Shown here piece after piece: positions 35,471-47,090 of a stretch of 64,000 bases of DNA; position 1 is the stretch's first letter, and every line of letters starts with the position of its first letter. The translations under genes and the position numbers were made by a program. The notes under the pieces are model-generated. The model ran no database searches. It was given only the letters and a program-made list of their open reading frames with translations, and was not told where the DNA came from. This stretch comes from Patiria pectinifera (Eukaryota; Echinodermata; Asteroidea; Valvatida; Asterinidae), in the NCBI GenBank assembly GCA_029964075.1, contig CM057149.1, positions 28,534,197 through 28,598,196 on the forward strand. The letters are read 5' to 3'.

Positions 35471-35962
35471 TACAGGGTGGTGCAAAACGAACAAAACCCA
35501 CTTTTGACAGGAATTTTAACCTACTTACTTAACTTACCTTACTTGAACTGTTTTTGTTTTATAATGAAGTTAAGTAGGTCTATAGCTCCTGAACCATACA
35601 TGGTGAAAAATCTTTAACAAAATCGCAAGAATAGTGTTATTATGCTAATTTGAATACAAGGCACAATAATGTCTGTTTTCCACGTGTAAGTCTAGTGTGG
35701 TTTTTTTTCTCCTTCAAATCAAGCTCCGGAGCTCAGTCAAGCGGATGGAATGAAGCCGTCCGTGGACAAACAGGTTTGGCTCATGAAATGTTTAAACTAC
35801 CACACCTCAGAGACAAAATATGCATTTGCAATCATTGTTTTCGTCACTTATGATTAAAGATCAATATTTTAATACCATTCAAATGAATTTATAAAATATG
35901 CTCAACAAGTAGGCGAGCATTGCTGTCAAAAGTGGGTTTCCTTCTTTTTGCACCACCCTGTA
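35471..35962. mobile_element. Tc1/mariner-type MITE with TA target duplication
   Basis: TA at 35471 and 35961 flanks a 488-base element. Its ends read inward CAGGGTGGTGCAAAA, a variable stretch, then AACCCACTTTTGACAG on both sides, giving inverted repeats of about 40 bases. CAGGGTG ends with a TA duplication are characteristic of IS630-Tc1-mariner elements. No transposase frame is present, only a 67-codon frame without motifs. Confidence 0.85.
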
Positions 35963-38548
35963 AAATTTACAGGTGCCACAGTTTGGGAAAAAAATTAACA
36001 GAAACAAAATCATGTACTTAAATATTGGTTGTACAAGAACGGGGAGGGGGGGGGCAGAAGCATTGCTGCAAGCTTAAAACAGGTAACATGTTATCCTAAG
36101 CGAAGCATGGACGGATCACATTTCACAGATGATATTGTCAAGAGATGGAGGGGGAAAACGGCACAACCGACTGTAAATATTATTAGATTCTTCTCGGTGA
36201 GAAATATTGCCATTAGTTACAGAAACTGTCAGATCACCTCGGGTGGCCGCAGTGTTGCAAGGCGGAAATGTTGAGTGACAGGTTTCTCGTAAGAAACGCA
36301 GCATCTTTAGTTAGATTCGGTTTCATGTGGGATAGATGAACAATTTATACGGCTTGGATAGCAGTTGTCACATGTTATCAAACTGTAATGTCCATTTTTA
36401 GCAAATTTTAATAATCCGATACTATATTTTTGTCACCTTTAAAGATGTACTCTCCGTGATATTTTGAAATTTCATCCTGAAAATGATTTTTTTAATTGTT
36501 TTTTCCCCCAAGCGATTCGAGTTATTATCTTTCGAATGAAGAAAATAATTTAGTTGAAGAACACAGACCGTTTACATAAAAGGCGATTTATTTGGCACAA
36601 ACGCCTTTTATACCTCATTTTTAAGATTTTCAAAACTACTTTTAGTTGCAAGGGAAACTTTTGCCATGGTTACACGATGACGTAGCTGCTCTGACTTTTG
36701 GCCGAAATGCATAGTCATCTCGTGTAACGCATTTGTCACCTGCATGTCGTTGATCTATCAATGAATGCCGCCTAAACAACGCGCAAACATCCAAAAAGTC
36801 ACGTCTTGTTTAAAATTAGAAGAAAAAAAGAATATGTGAGGTACGGGAGTACAAGCTGCAACTAGATCACCGTAGATTCAAATGGATTTTGAAATTTGGG
36901 GGAAATAAATGAACCGAACTGGGCAATGTGCAAAGGACCTTATTGGAGACGTCACTTTGTTTGAAAGTACAAACACGCGTCATAAGTCCGTGTCAGAATG
37001 ACAGAATATGTGTGTTTGTAGGTCGAAGCCGACTAAACATGCCAGCGACAACACTTTCTCACCCGTGCTAGAATTACCAATTCATTAGTTGCGACTCGCG
37101 CAGGCCTCAACTCGATCGCACGGCCTCTCCGATTACCCTATCTGCTCGCCACGGCAACAAAAGGCAACCGAGGAAGAAGAAGTAGAAGAAGAGGCAGAAG
37201 AAGAAGAAGAAGAGAAAAAAGAGCTGTTGAAGATGAAGAAATCGAAGGGGGGAAAAAGTACGGGGTCTTTTGTGGTGAGGAGAAGGAAGCCCGAGATGTG
37301 GGGCCGGCATGAGTAGGGCTGAGCGAATGAAATCCATAAGGAACACTCTGCTCCATTTCCCGTTCGACAATTCACCGAGGCAAAGTGAGCCGGCTACGGG
37401 GAGCTGGCTGGCTGGCCCTGCGGGCGGCGTATATAGGAATGCTTTCAAAACTGGCCAAGAAAGGTGGGATTGAATTCCACAAATGAGGGGGATAGGGGCC
37501 TATCTTGCAGGATTTTTATTGACCGCTTCGGGGGGAACATCAAAATAACAAGATTCACCCCTCTCTTGTTCTAACGCGTGGAAACACAATTTGTTTTCTG
37601 AGTAACTAAATTAAATATTGGATTTCAACGCGCCAACCAGAAAGGGACGTGTTGATCGCTGAAGTTTGATACATACCATTTCCGAATTTTTTTTTAATAT
37701 GTCCAGGGTTACAGGGTCTGCTAAACAGGTTCTACTGACGAGACATTATCATCACAGACTTGCATCACTACTGTTATTTCATTGCACATGTCACTGAAGC
37801 ATAATTTTACCAATGACGCCGATCATAACCGATACGGATTAATACATGCTGATAAAATCAGATTCTCTTATACAATAACTTACATATACTGAATATGGTT
37901 TAGCGATTTCGAAATGAAGGCAGTTTTTTGCCAATTTTCATCACTGATATCTTCTTACATTTTTTTATTTTCAATTTCCCATGGGGAGATCCTAATATTT
38001 CCCATTCCCTTCACAAACAACCCTTTTTAAAAATGAGGTTCTTAGGTTTTTCTTTTGGAGCTTTCAAACACTATTGTTGTATGTAGTACTACATACTCCT
38101 ACACATAGTGCATACGATTTTGAAAAACACAATAAATTTTCACAAAATGGGAAGAATTTAAAAGATGTACTATCCGTGCACTTCAACAACATCGATGTTT
38201 TTCGATTTGTTTTCTCAATGGAATGGGAATTACACAGTTAACGCAATTTACATCAGAGTGAAAAGGCCCATGGCAATCCGATGCAATGATTATCACCAAC
38301 TGTGTAAATTCCATTGGAATGGGTAAAAAACCCATAGCCTTAATTACAATCTGTTGGATCTTTGGTTTGCAAGAACGGATTTCCATGGCATTTTCACCGA
38401 TAATAATTAATATGCTCCATTACGATGAAACACTCATGTTTAAGCAGTTTTTGAGAAATTAAAGGATATCTGCTTGCACAACTCCTTTGGTGACACCCTG
38501 TATAGATTCCCATTTACCGTACAGTTTCCACTCCATACTCCCATAATA
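35963..38548. other. Intergenic stretch with purine microsatellite
   Basis: AGATGTACTMTCCGTG occurs at about 36444 and 38163 and may mark related repeat ends. ACACCCTGTATA near 38490 looks like a lone mariner-type terminus. About 37280-37440 is G+C-rich with a TATATA word, perhaps a promoter-like patch. No gene recognised. Confidence 0.4.
37159..37222 (+). repeat. GAA/AGA microsatellite
   Basis: Interrupted GAAGAA array. It produces Glu-rich frames on the plus strand and Phe-, Ser- or Leu-rich frames on the minus strand; these are not supported as genes. Confidence 0.85.
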
Positions 38549-39379
38549 CCCCTATCAGGACCGGGCTATTTCCTTCTTATGGCCGCTTTTTCCTTACATT
38601 TAGCAAGATTGTCGGTTGGCCAGTAATCTATAACATGACGTCATTTGGTTGCGCTGCGGTGACCACAAGATGGCGCTTCACTATTATATTTCTGCCCATT
38701 TTGGGTAAAATAAAAACCCACAATAATACAGCATAATTTCTAAATTGTTCATTCAAATCTTTTTCACAATTATTACAAATATTCTTTGGGTAAGTATGCA
38801 ACCAATGAAACAACTTTGACACCCATAGTCACCGCTAGAGGGCGTTAGAATCACCTTTGGGGACAATATTTTGGGGGGCAATTTTGAGTTTATGTACCAA
38901 ATTTGATTGAGTTTTTTTTGTGGACAAAATGGACAACGAATAACGAATAACGAAATAACGAAGTAGCCTACCTATATGGTAGTGTAAATTCTTGGCATTT
39001 TTTCATGTCATTACTGTCACAAAGTACCCCAAAACAAAGAAATTGTTGTAGAAACAGTGAAAATTGATCAGTGGCTTTAAGCGTGAAGGCGGCCATATTG
39101 GATTCCCAGCATGCACGGTAGTTGGACATGTCACAATGAATTTCAGCCTAAAGTGGACACTTGATAGGTTCAGACAGAAACTGTATAGCTTTGACACACA
39201 AGATGCACATTTCCATGTTTTTATACAAATTTTATGGTAATAGTATATTGAGTATAACCATAGACATCCTTCGGGAAATTGGTACCATAGTGACCCACGA
39301 TAAAAGTTAGGAAAGGTCACTAAATTTATTGTAAGAAATGTCACGGTGGGCATGTAGTGTCTCCCTGGTCCTGATAGGG
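38549..39379. mobile_element. DNA element with CCCTATCAGGACC inverted ends
   Basis: CCCTATCAGGACCGGG at 38550 is mirrored by CCTGGTCCTGATAGGG ending at 39379, so the ends are nearly perfect over 16 bases. The 830-base interior includes TGACGTCA (38636) and a 131-codon minus-strand frame that lacks transposase motifs. TA flanks the right end, and nearly so the left. Superfamily unknown. Confidence 0.75.
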
Positions 39380-40337
39380 TAAATGTCGTAATGTCCATTC
39401 TATTACAAGCATTTGAGTCAATGTAAAACCTCAGAAAAACAACTCACAAAAACAGAACAATGTTATGTGGTGTTTTCTATTCCTAATTTCTCTCAGGGTG
39501 AGGGTTTTAATTGAAAACGTTCTGGAGTAAATTTAAAACTTTAGAAAAACAACGCACAGAAAACACCCCCAGAGAATGCTCTTTGGTACTCGAATGTGTT
39601 TTCATGTTTGTTTTCTATTTCTAATTTCACTCAAAGCGTTGTAATTACAACATATAATTCGTTTACCGCGACTCGTTTAAGAGCATTTTAGTCTCGGATG
39701 AGCGACCGCGATGAAAGTTTCATCGGTCGTAATTCAATTTAAGAGAAATTGGGTTTTCCATCCATAAACCGAATAAACCGGGTGCACATGTACGGAGGGG
39801 GGGGGGGTTGCTTTCTGTCTCCCCCTGAATACAGCTAGAACGTTGAACCGCGATTGTATCATTACAGCTAATCAAAACAATCAATTGCCTACCGAGGCGG
39901 GATGGGTTCTAGCCCCGCAGATATTGGATTAACCGGCTGGATTTTCTGCAATTAGAATCCATGAGGTCAGGGGCAGTTATCGCCCCACTCACTCGTGATG
40001 TCATTGCACAGATAACAGCTACATCATTGGAGCTAATATTTCTCGGAGAAGGTGAGCTGTAGTGATGCCGACGACTGTTTTATACTCAAAGTTGTTCTGC
40101 TTGTGTTTTGATTATGTGAAAAAAGAGAACCCACAAAATGACTCCGGAGATTAATTTGTGATGAAAATTCATTTTGTCTTCTCTCATCACAAAAAAGTGT
40201 TAACTGTTAAAGATGTTCACATAAGCCTGAGGGAGGGAATACTTGAGGGGTTTCTTAATTATTTAAACTAGGAACAGGCACATTTCAAAAGCCAAGAATT
40301 AATGGCAGTAGGGCAGATAGGGGAAATATTTGGGGGA
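39380..40337. other. Intergenic stretch, nothing recognised
   Basis: A diverged direct duplication at about 39420-39640 is marked by AAAAACAACKCACARAAA and TTTTCTATTYCTAATTTC words. A G-run lies at 39798. No gene. Confidence 0.45.
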
Positions 40338-40612
40338 CTTGTGCTTTTGATGAACAAGCACGGCATTTGGCACACAGTCAGAGTATGTCATAAGAAAGAT
40401 ATTTGGCTGAAGGCCTTCGCAGATATTTCCTTTAAAAAACATATAGGTAGGATAACAAGCAATTTTCAAATTTTTCAAAATGGCCGCCATTGCTTGTTAT
40501 TCTTCCTACATTTTTTCAAAGGACAAATCTGCGATGGCCCTATAGCCAAATATCTTTTCTCATGACACATTCTTACTGTGTGCCAAATTCCATGTTTGTA
40601 TCATCAAAGGCA
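40338..40612. mobile_element. Long foldback element, about 120-base arms
   Basis: The left arm begins GTGCTTTTGATGAACAAGCA and the right arm, read inward, GTGCCTTTGATGATACAAAC. Both then carry TTTGGCACACAGT, AAGATATTTGGCT and TTCGCAGAT-type words in register. The centre is CAAAATGGCCGCCATTGC. The whole 275 bases form one imperfect hairpin. The 87- and 119-codon frames across it are not supported as genes. Confidence 0.85.
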
Positions 40613-41654
40613 CAATACTATCATCTATCTACCGTACGATGGTGTTCAACTTGTTTGACAAAAAAAAACAGTCCATTCTGTGTCTACGTTGACAACTGGA
40701 CTGTTCACTTTCGATGTTACTTTTGGGCAAATTATTTTGGGGGCGATTTTTATATATATTTTTTTGGGGGGGGGCTTTTTTTTGGAAGAATGCTGATAAA
40801 AATCACCTCTGATTTCACTATCATTTCATCCAAGATATTTTCAAAATGAGAGATCTGGTCAACGGAAAAAGGTACGCGAATACGCCAATGGAACCACAAG
40901 TGAAGCACAATCACTTATAACCGACAGTAGTGTGGTACAAGGTAAACAAATAATAATTTAATTTTTCTCAACCCACGGTACATTTGAATCTGTCGACAGA
41001 ATGCAGACTTTAAGATCACGCAAGGCTGCAAACATATTTAATATGAACGGCTGTAGCTCTGTTGAGCTTCTCGTACAAACACAGGGCAACAAAAAAAATC
41101 TATCAGAAGAAAGCACCTCGGGGAAGAAGTCATTTTGACTGGATATCAAATGTTGGCTTTGGCTCAAACAAGGCGCGCGCGATTTGAAAGGCGTCTCGGG
41201 TCACGCGTTCCGCGCATGGTCGCACGTCCCGCCTATCCTCTGTTCATGTGAATTGTGAGGTTACGATTCGGCTTATCCGGTTAGCTTTGGCCGATATATA
41301 ATCCTGAGCAAATATCTCGGTGCTTGTGCAAACTTGCTTTTCACAATGCGTCGAGTTGAGGAGATATTCGTAGAACTATAATAAGAGAGAAAGCGAACGG
41401 CACAGAAAAATAACAAACCCGAGACAGTTACAATAAGTGAATTTAAAAAAAAGGATCCCCCTCCTCCCACCTTTGACAGAGAGTGTCTTTGACAATGTGT
41501 GGGATATTAAAAACCATGTTTTATCAGCCCATTTAATATTAACGGCATAATTTTGATTAAAAATTAAGATTTGTAAGCCTGAAAATGAATAAGACTGCTG
41601 CAAACTGCTTTCTGACTGGATGGACCTGAAATAATTAATACAAATCAAAACAAT
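40613..41654. other. Intergenic stretch, nothing recognised
   Basis: A G-run at about 40767 and A/T-rich tracts. Minus-strand frames of 65-111 codons show no motifs. Confidence 0.5.
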
Positions 41655-41900
41655 TAAGGCGGCCTGACGTTTCGAACTTAACAAGTTCTTAGCAAAATGA
41701 CAGTGGTACAAGAAACATACAAGTGGGGGACACTCACTAGCATGCAGGGTTGGGAGAACATGGGCCTGTCTCCTATTTCATCCTTCTTTTGGGTTTCTCC
41801 TCCCAACCTTGCATGCTTGTGAGTCCCTACATGTTTGTTTCTTGTTTCTTCATTTTGCCTCCGCAGAACTTGTTGAGTTTGAAATCTCAGGCCGCCTTAT
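41655..41900. mobile_element. Foldback element, about 110-base arms
   Basis: The left arm starts AAGGCGGCCTGACGTTTC and the right arm, read inward, AAGGCGGCCTGAGATTTC. Both continue AACAAGTTCT, GCAAAATGA, ACAAGAAAC, and AGCATGCA-GGTTGGGAG. A short unpaired centre remains. It is about as long as the 40.3-kb element but unrelated in sequence. Confidence 0.85.
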
Positions 41901-43536
41901 TTTTTTTTAGATTCATACGCAAACGTATAACTCATGATTAATACGCAAACATATAACTCAAGTTATTCAGAACACCACATAAAAAAAACTAATTGAAGTG
42001 ACTTAGATTTTAACGAAGACTAAGTTTCTTCGATTTGAAAATGAATATTCATGAACCAACACGCCGTGTTTAACAAATGGCATCTCTGCATTTACACCAC
42101 GTGTTAATTACCATACGGTCAGTGAGTGGCCAGTCGGCTCATCATAGCAAACAAAGTTCGCTCATGGAAAAACAAAAATGAGACAACACTAATCACTGGG
42201 GAAATTACTTGCAGACGCTTCCTTCGGGCCAAATGTAATTGATTTCAAATTGAAATCTCTGCAATGTTGACAACTGGCGTAAATATTTGCTTTGAGGTCC
42301 ACATGTAAACCATCTGTGATGCCATTGCCTGATTCATGCGATTCACAATCAAGTTGGAAGAGGCTAAAGGAAAACAGCGTATAAACCCACTGTTGATGAG
42401 AGAAGGCATTTCGCCTATTAAAGAAGATTGCAAAAAAATCCAATCATTTGGGGGGGGGGAACCAAAATTCCTTCCCAATGTTCATACTAATTCTACATAC
42501 AGGGTAAGTAAAATAAATGTCCCTTTACATAACTTTATGCATCCTGAAAAAAAACTGGATCACATGCGTGAACAGACTTGCCGTTCTGAATCAACTGAAT
42601 ATAATTTTTTACACTGTTGGATCACGGACCACAGAGTGTCTTGCATAAGCTTGTTTCGGGTTTCATGTATAAAGTTTAGTCTGATCGCACCGTAAGGGGC
42701 TTCTGTGTGGTTTAGCAGGCCATCAATTTATCAGTATATATCGTTGTGGGGCCCTAGTTCGTTCAGGGAGCCTTTTCCTCTTCGGCATTCTATCTATTTT
42801 AGCTAATTCAGATTGAGTTGCTCCAAGCCCGTCTTATTGCTCGACGTTCCGACGAACCTGTACCGTGTTTTGTGAGCCGGCACTCACCCGTCAACGATTG
42901 AATTTGGCCGGTACCGAGGGACGACGCGCACGCGCTGGGACCAGCGGCAAATGAAATCGTCAATTAAAAAAAACCGAGACGTGTTGTCAACATTTTGACG
43001 TAACCTGGTGATTGGGTTTGGGGCCAGTCCGGTGGGAAACGCCTTTATTTGTTATGAATAAATCACGTCGACAAGGTGGCTGTTTTGAGGGGGATCAATC
43101 TGACTTTTTGAGAGTTACTGCGCCAAAATAGCTTGAATAGGCTTTGGGGAATTTTACTTCGTAGGTTACTTGACGTAAACAAGTTAACGCTTTTAAAAAG
43201 TATGTCCCGTTATTTTTGTTTAGTGGAAGGGATCAAATACTTTCTTAAGTCTTTTCGTTGATATCACCAGTCCCACGAAAATTGAAGCAGTGGCTTAAAT
43301 ATTTCAAAATTTTAAGCATTGTTGGAGAATATGGTATTGGTACTCCAATAAGATTCAAATCTTCTCGCAATGCAAAATATATATACCGATACACAATGCA
43401 ATCTTGGGAGTGCAAACAGCCAAACACAGTCAGCTTAAATACATTTAGTTAAACAAATAATGGGCAATCCAAATACTGTCAGCGCCTCATCTCGGGAAAT
43501 GCTTTCCTCCAAACTTCAGAAAAATGTCAATCTTAC
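41901..43536. other. Intergenic or intronic stretch
   Basis: A lone mariner-like end (TACAGGGTAAGTAAAAT) lies at 42499. About 42840-43110 is richer in G+C and contains a TTATTTGTTATGAATAAA near-palindrome with homeodomain-type AT cores. On the minus strand this stretch would be the intron after the exon candidate at 43537. Confidence 0.35.
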
Positions 43537-43596
43537 CTGAGAATATGATCTCTGATGAACCCTTCTTGCCGTGCGCGAGTCCGATGCCGTATTTAT
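43537..43596 (-). CDS. Candidate 60-nt internal exon
   Basis: On the minus strand a long pyrimidine tract (CTTGCTATTTTTTTCATATACC then ATTCAG) precedes the exon, and CTCAG|GTAAGATTG follows it. Both junctions are near consensus. The length of 60 is a multiple of three. In one phase it reads KYGIGLAHGKKGSSEIIFS, protein-like and faintly like the YGIG block of the ionotropic glutamate receptor ligand-binding lobe, but too short to assign. A second phase is also open (INTASDSRTARR...). I found no neighbouring exon that proves a gene. The lack of repeats on either side makes a host gene plausible. Confidence 0.4.
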
Positions 43597-44284
43597 CTGA
43601 ATGGTATATGAAAAAAATAGCAAGAAATCAATACGAACTCGCACGCAGGTAGCCAACAAATGCCTGTGCTGTTGAATGGTAATGGTAATGAATAACGCCG
43701 CTGCACAATAGTATAGGCTTTCTTATAACCTCGGTGCAATTTATTAGGGTGGGCTTTCTCTTTTAAGACTTTTTATGGCGCTTTTTTTGAGGTTGTTGGT
43801 TGCTGCGTAATATCATCTTGCGGCAAGCCTACATGCGATGACATGTTGGGGATGGCGCTCAGTCAACACAATGACAATTATTTTAGATATCACAATGTGT
43901 TATTTACAGCAGGCCGTTCGAAAAAAATAAACCCAAGGAATTTGGGGTACTGAAATAGACATTGCCAAATAATTATATCCGGCAACAAATTCAATAGAAA
44001 AGTAGTAGGTCGTGTGGAGTGGATCGATAACAAGGCTAAATGAGGAATTAGAATTGTAAACCGTTTCCGGTTAGATTAGAATTAAATTAGAATTAGGATC
44101 TAAATTTGAAAACAAATTTTAAAAAGTGCACTCTTTACTTTTAGTATTTTGGCGGAAGTTTGGCCTGGTTAGTTCCTTATGAAAATCCAGGGGTTAATTT
44201 TATTTAAGTTGTCTGGATTTGGCTTTTAAATCAAAGTCTGCGAAGCATCGTAGTAACAATATTCTCAGTCTTTCCATGTCATTC
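43597..44284. other. Intergenic or intronic stretch, nothing recognised
   Basis: A tiny GGTAAT tandem lies at 43678. No other structure supportable. Confidence 0.45.
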
Positions 44285-44648
44285 CATAATGTGCAGATTC
44301 GCTGATTTGACCAATCAGCGGGCACTTTCTATATTGGGTCTTCAGTCATTCACCCGTTGCTTGTCTTAGACAATGGACCAAAAAACCAAAAAAAAACCTG
44401 TGTCACGCGCTCTGTATCATGTTACGCGATATGCGCCCGGCTGTTGTTGTATTACAAAACACTGCATTCGAATTGGCCAATCAAACCATTTAGTCCTGAT
44501 TTGGGAATGAAATGACGTCACGATTGAGTAAAATCGACTCCAATTGGCTGGCGCGCAGCTTGCATAAAATTATATCTGCGTGTCTAGACATAATATCAGA
44601 CGTTATACAGGAAACTTGGCTCCGTGGATAACGGCTGATACTCAGACT
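44285..44648 (+). repeat. Family E repeat, second copy
   Basis: It matches the 15.1-kb copy from GCAGATTC through a CCAATCA box, GGGAATGAAATGACGTCACG (CRE at 44513), TATCAGACGTTATAC and GGCTCCGTGGA. It carries an extra segment of about 60 bases after the CRE. Confidence 0.75.
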
Positions 44649-45214
44649 AGTCATGCCATGGATCACGTGGATACATGTAAAGGGCTTTGATACACATAAC
44701 TATTCTGGAATTGACACAGTTTTTTTAAATACAGATCTGTCAATTAAACTGACGAAGGATGGCCACAGAATCTACGTCGTACGGTTCTGCACCTGAAGTG
44801 TATTAGTTTTTTTGTCAGTATTTCTATAGCTTCTCGAGCAGGTGTGCAGATAGAATGTGTAATAATTAGGGCTTCTTCGTTCTGCCCGACAGCTGGACAA
44901 CTACCGATGTTGTTTTCTCCTCATTGATTTCCCGCCAATATTTTGGCGGGAAAGGGCTTCAGTGTCCTTCATGTAACACTCCCAACACGCCTATCATTTC
45001 CGTCTATCTGTAACGATCATTGTTTGTTAGTGAATTCTTAAAGGTAATAAACAACATTTGCAAACATAAAAAGGTACCAAATTATTATTAAATACCTTAG
45101 TGGACTGTAAGTAAATAATAGTCTCAAGCATCCTGGAAATCATGGCACCTGGTGTGATGTCATTTGCTTTTTGCATTTGCCCCCCTCCCTAGCGTAGTAT
45201 GAGTATCACCCATT
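44649..45214. other. Spacer between inverted family E copies
   Basis: CCCGCCAATA, then TTTTGGCGGGAAA near 44940 forms a short inverted pair. Otherwise nothing is recognised. The two flanking family E copies point toward each other. Confidence 0.4.
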
Positions 45215-45470
45215 CCCCACGCAGCCCATCTCCAGTAGAACGTCTGATATATCTAAGCATGTGTGACGTCATTTCATTCGAAATCAGGACTAAGATTGTG
45301 TTTGGTCAATATGCCACGTTTGGGAGCTCGCATTACGCGCGCATAGAGGGCGTCTGCTGATTGGTCAGTTTCTCGAGGTCATACGCAGTCTAGTAGCATA
45401 ATTAATCGCCAAATTTGTTTACGTATCATAGACCATGGTCGGCTTCGCCAGGGCCAAGGTCTATTACAAA
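45215..45470 (-). repeat. Family E repeat, third copy, inverted
   Basis: Reverse orientation relative to the 44.3-kb copy. It contains AATAGACCTTGGCCCTGGCG, CCATGGTCTATGATACG, CRE at 45264 and TATCAGACGTTCTACTGGAG. With the 44.3-kb copy it makes an inverted pair about 570 bases apart. Confidence 0.75.
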
Positions 45471-46193
45471 GACTACCCGTAGCGCCGCCACTGAGGATCA
45501 GAGAAATTGTTGCAAATTCGCTGACCTATTATGTTTTCATTTTTTTCACAAAGTGACGATTTCACTGAGTCTTGTTGCATTTTGCAATTGACTGCGGCGA
45601 CTGTATTTTGTTTCGGTCCTGAAAAAAAAAATACGATACGGTGTACACATTAAATCGCGAGGTCACACACGGGCAACAAGACCGCTCTTCAAGTTATAAA
45701 GATGTTTACAAACTTCAAAGAGTTTATAACATTTCGACAGTGTCCTGAGTGAATCGATTCGGTTTCTACTTGCAGCAAAACTAAATGTCCTTCAATCTAC
45801 GTACCAAAATATTTTATATTTATGTATGATAACATTTGATTTAGCTACATATTATCATTGAAGGACTCAGATTTGGACTCGGATTTTTCGCACTCGGACT
45901 CGGACTCGAACGGGAAAACTCGGATTCGGATGTGGACTCGATTACAGCACAGGTTTAGGTACTTGTGAGTGAAATTGTGAATGATTTCTAGTAACTTATC
46001 TTCACAATTTCTCTCGGGCATTGAAAGTTTAATTTCCCCAAAGTCAAAACCGTAGGCCTAAATCGTGATTCGGGCTCAGTCTAATGCCATCGACCTAATT
46101 AGCGTAGGATTAAGTTTTGTTTAATTTTTTTCAAACAAAAGGGAACATAAAACCGTTAAACTTGAATACAATGTACTTGTGAACATGGCTTTC
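45471..46193. other. Spacer with GGACTC minisatellite
   Basis: About 45862-45950 contains repeated GGACTCGGA/GATTTGGACTC words, a degenerate hexamer array (GGACTC, GGATTC, GGATGTGGACTC). No gene recognised. Confidence 0.6.
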
Positions 46194-47090
46194 ATCCAGG
46201 GCCGGACTAGGTGTCACGTATATAGGCCCTAGGCACCAGTGCGCTAGTAAGCGCTGGAGACTCTCATTTTGTGTGTATTAAAGGGGCATATCACGGCCTG
46301 GAATACGCCGAATTGGCCAACAAAACGCGTTTCAACAAACCGATATGAAGTGGAAAGATCATTTAAAAGTAGGATATATACGTCCACACAACAATCCTTC
46401 CCAAACTGGGAGTTTTTTAGTAACTCTTGCCAGAACCATACGAACATGAATTTCGGGGGTCACAATTTTGTCCCGAAAAATCGAGCTGTTCAGTACTACT
46501 TGTGATTCCAGCCGCACAGTGGTTGCCTTCAACGGACGTGTAAGAAACAGCATGTGTGTATTGGTGCTGTGTGTAATTTATATGTGATACACACAACGTG
46601 TATCGAAAATTGAATGAAAACGACAGGAAAAACGTATCGTACTCCGTCGTGTTCGATGTTAACAACCGGTTTTCGTTTTCGTCATTTTCTCTGGAACGGT
46701 AATACATTAGGTGAGTTTCCTTTCAACTAGACCTTTAAAATAGTAGAATCCAAAACATGACATTGTCGGGGATTTCACACCGTATTACCACTTTAAAATC
46801 AAGCCTCTAAAAGTCCGTTGGCACCGTGTGCTTCAGAACGACAAACCTTATTACACGTAAACTCTATACGTTCATCAACAAGCAGCTACATCAGCATTTG
46901 TTGGTGAAATTGAAAATTCTGAGAGAGACGCTAAAACTTTTAAAAACGTTTCTTTTGGTGTGGGTGCATGTGTTTTATGGTACAGGTATATACTTTCTTA
47001 GGCCTTCAAATTTGTCGTAGCCCCAGAATTGTTCGTATAGGCCCTAGGCACAGTGCCTACTGTGCCTGCTGGATAATCCGGGCCATGAAA
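46194..47090. mobile_element. hAT-like element with CAGGGCCGGA ends
   Basis: CAGGGCCGGACTAG at 46197 and, read inward from 47090, CATGGCCCGGATTATCC. Both are followed further in by TAGGCCCTAGGCAC. CAGGGCCGG ends resemble hAT-superfamily termini. CTTTCAT lies just outside the left end and its complement ATGAAAG outside the right end, so the inverted symmetry extends beyond the assumed ends and no clear 8-base duplication is seen. A TTAA-bounded block (46278-46738) may be a nested insertion. Confidence 0.6.

Noticed and set aside
37089-37448. Glu-rich plus-strand frame and Phe/Leu/Ser-rich minus-strand frames
   Set aside because: Produced by a GAA microsatellite; no exon borders or conserved motif.
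39003-39398. 131-codon minus-strand frame as a transposase
   Set aside because: No catalytic triad or DNA-binding motif is visible, and it runs through the terminal inverted repeat.
43537-43596. Firm assignment of the 60-nt exon candidate to a glutamate receptor
   Set aside because: Only a four-residue block is similar; too short to support a family call.
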